Of a DNA stretch of 6,888 bases, positions 6,294 to 6,888 are shown piece by piece. Below the pieces are notes generated by a model. It saw only the letters and a program-made list of their open reading frames with translations, had not been told where the DNA came from and made no database searches. This DNA comes from Candidatus Zixiibacteriota bacterium (lineage in GTDB: Bacteria > Zixibacteria > MSB-5A5 > SM1-73). The DNA lies in the NCBI GenBank assembly GCA_020341875.1, contig CP070839.1, forward strand, positions 723,812 to 730,699, read 5' to 3'. The position numbers were made by a program, and so were the translations under genes. How positions within the stretch are numbered: the stretch's first letter is position 1; each line of letters begins with the position of its first letter.

Positions 6294-6888
6294 TCATCTG
6301 GGCCTGCATTCTATGACGCAACTTCTATCCTGGCTCACCGGAGCGTTCGGCCCGGGAACCTGGTCCACCACTATGCCGCTGCCTTTGAGGGTAACCTGCA
6401 GGTCTCTTGCTGCAAAGACCCTGACCGCCTCCCTGGCGGTCAGCCCGCGTACGTCCGGGATCAGATCCCGGTCTGCTGCGATCGTATCCGGATGTGAGAA
6501 GATGTCGGTGGATTCCGGCTTATACTGATACACCTCATCCTCAATCCTGCCTGACCGTGTCGTCTCCTCAGCGGTGCTCAGCACGGTCTTGGCTGCGGAC
6601 ATCAGCAGGGATTCCCTGGCCAAAGACACTATTCGATGAGCGGTGCTCTTAAATACCGGGGCGGCGGTCAATCCTCCCAGATGCTCCTTTTGGGGACTAT
6701 CCAGGGTGATCAGACCCACCACCCTGGGATCCTCAGCCGGAAAGAAGCCTATGAAGGAGGCTATGAAGTTTTCCTTGTCATATCCTCTGCCGCCGGGCTT
6801 GGCCTTCTGAGCAGTCCCGGTTTTTCCACCGATGGTCATCCCCTCCATCTTGGCTCTTTGCCCGCTTCCGCAGGAGACCACTTCGGTC
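6294..6888 (-). CDS. ftsI: FtsI (PBP3-type) division transpeptidase with C-terminal PASTA domain, 3' part only
   Basis: This is the C-terminal 197 residues of a class B penicillin-binding protein that cross-links septal peptidoglycan as partner of FtsW. Counting from the first full codon at 6887, the KTGT active-site motif is at 22-25 within IGGKTGTAQKAK; ENFIASFIGFFPAEDPRVVG (39-58) and GGLTAAPVF (71-79) complete the transpeptidase fold. An acidic linker (about 105-137) leads to one PASTA domain (about 139-197) with IPDVRGLTAREAV and VVDQVPGPNAPV, ending in RPR before the TGA at 6296-6294. The catalytic SxxK and SxN motifs and the membrane anchor lie outside the window. Position directly before murE points to the division enzyme (FtsI/PbpB, or SpoVD-like) rather than the elongation PBP2. 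The GTG at 6881 is internal, not a start, because the frame stays open to the edge. Confidence 0.95.
   Translation of the reverse strand, partial: TEVVSCGSGQRAKMEGMTIGGKTGTAQKAKPGGRGYDKENFIASFIGFFPAEDPRVVGLITLDSPQKEHLGGLTAAPVFKSTAHRIVSLARESLLMSAAKTVLSTAEETTRSGRIEDEVYQYKPESTDIFSHPDTIAADRDLIPDVRGLTAREAVRVFAARDLQVTLKGSGIVVDQVPGPNAPVSQDRSCVIECRPR

Noticed and set aside
6879..6881. GTG as the start of a short transpeptidase gene
   Set aside because: The frame continues to the window edge and the residues before the KTGT motif belong to the same fold, so the gene is cut by the window.
1..6888. A previously undescribed enzyme or defence system
   Set aside because: All coding sequence is accounted for by six standard dcw genes. 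No CRISPR array, tRNA, rRNA, toxin-antitoxin pair or transposase gene is visible. Only the palindromes remain unexplained.

Overview
The window is an interior piece of a division and cell wall (dcw) cluster. All six recognisable genes lie on the minus strand, so the cluster reads from high to low coordinates: ftsI (3' end only), murE, murF, mraY, murD, ftsW (5' end only). The four complete genes are full length, with their family motifs intact and no frameshift. The plus strand has no credible gene.

Right to left: 6888-6294 encodes the end of a division transpeptidase (KTGT motif, then one C-terminal PASTA domain). 6264-4744 is murE, with the DNPR motif of meso-diaminopimelate-adding ligases. 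4743-4576 is a 168-base gap holding three short palindromes. 4575-3163 is murF. 3162-3089 is a short gap beside an imperfect hairpin that spans the murF stop. 3088-2003 is mraY. 2002-1919 is a gap almost filled by a fourth, longer palindrome. 1918-521 is murD. 519-1 is the first 173 codons of ftsW, one base after the murD stop.

The genes form one pathway. MurE adds the third peptide residue to UDP-MurNAc-L-Ala-D-Glu (itself made by MurD), and MurF adds D-Ala-D-Ala. MraY moves the phospho-MurNAc-pentapeptide to undecaprenyl phosphate at the membrane. FtsW polymerises the finished lipid II and FtsI cross-links it at the septum. murG, murC and later fts genes would be expected to the left of the window, and rsmH and ftsL to the right.

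The organism is a bacterium with diaminopimelate-type peptidoglycan and moderately GC-rich DNA. The PASTA-bearing FtsI and the intergenic palindromes fit several poorly cultivated diderm lineages, but I cannot assign a phylum from this sequence.

The part that ordinary annotation does not explain is the palindrome family. Three copies have a GTAG foot directly 5' of the hairpin, two differ by compensating base-pair swaps, and two face each other. This resembles REP/BIME elements mobilised by Y1 (RAYT) transposases, here sitting inside an essential operon. I see no new enzyme system.
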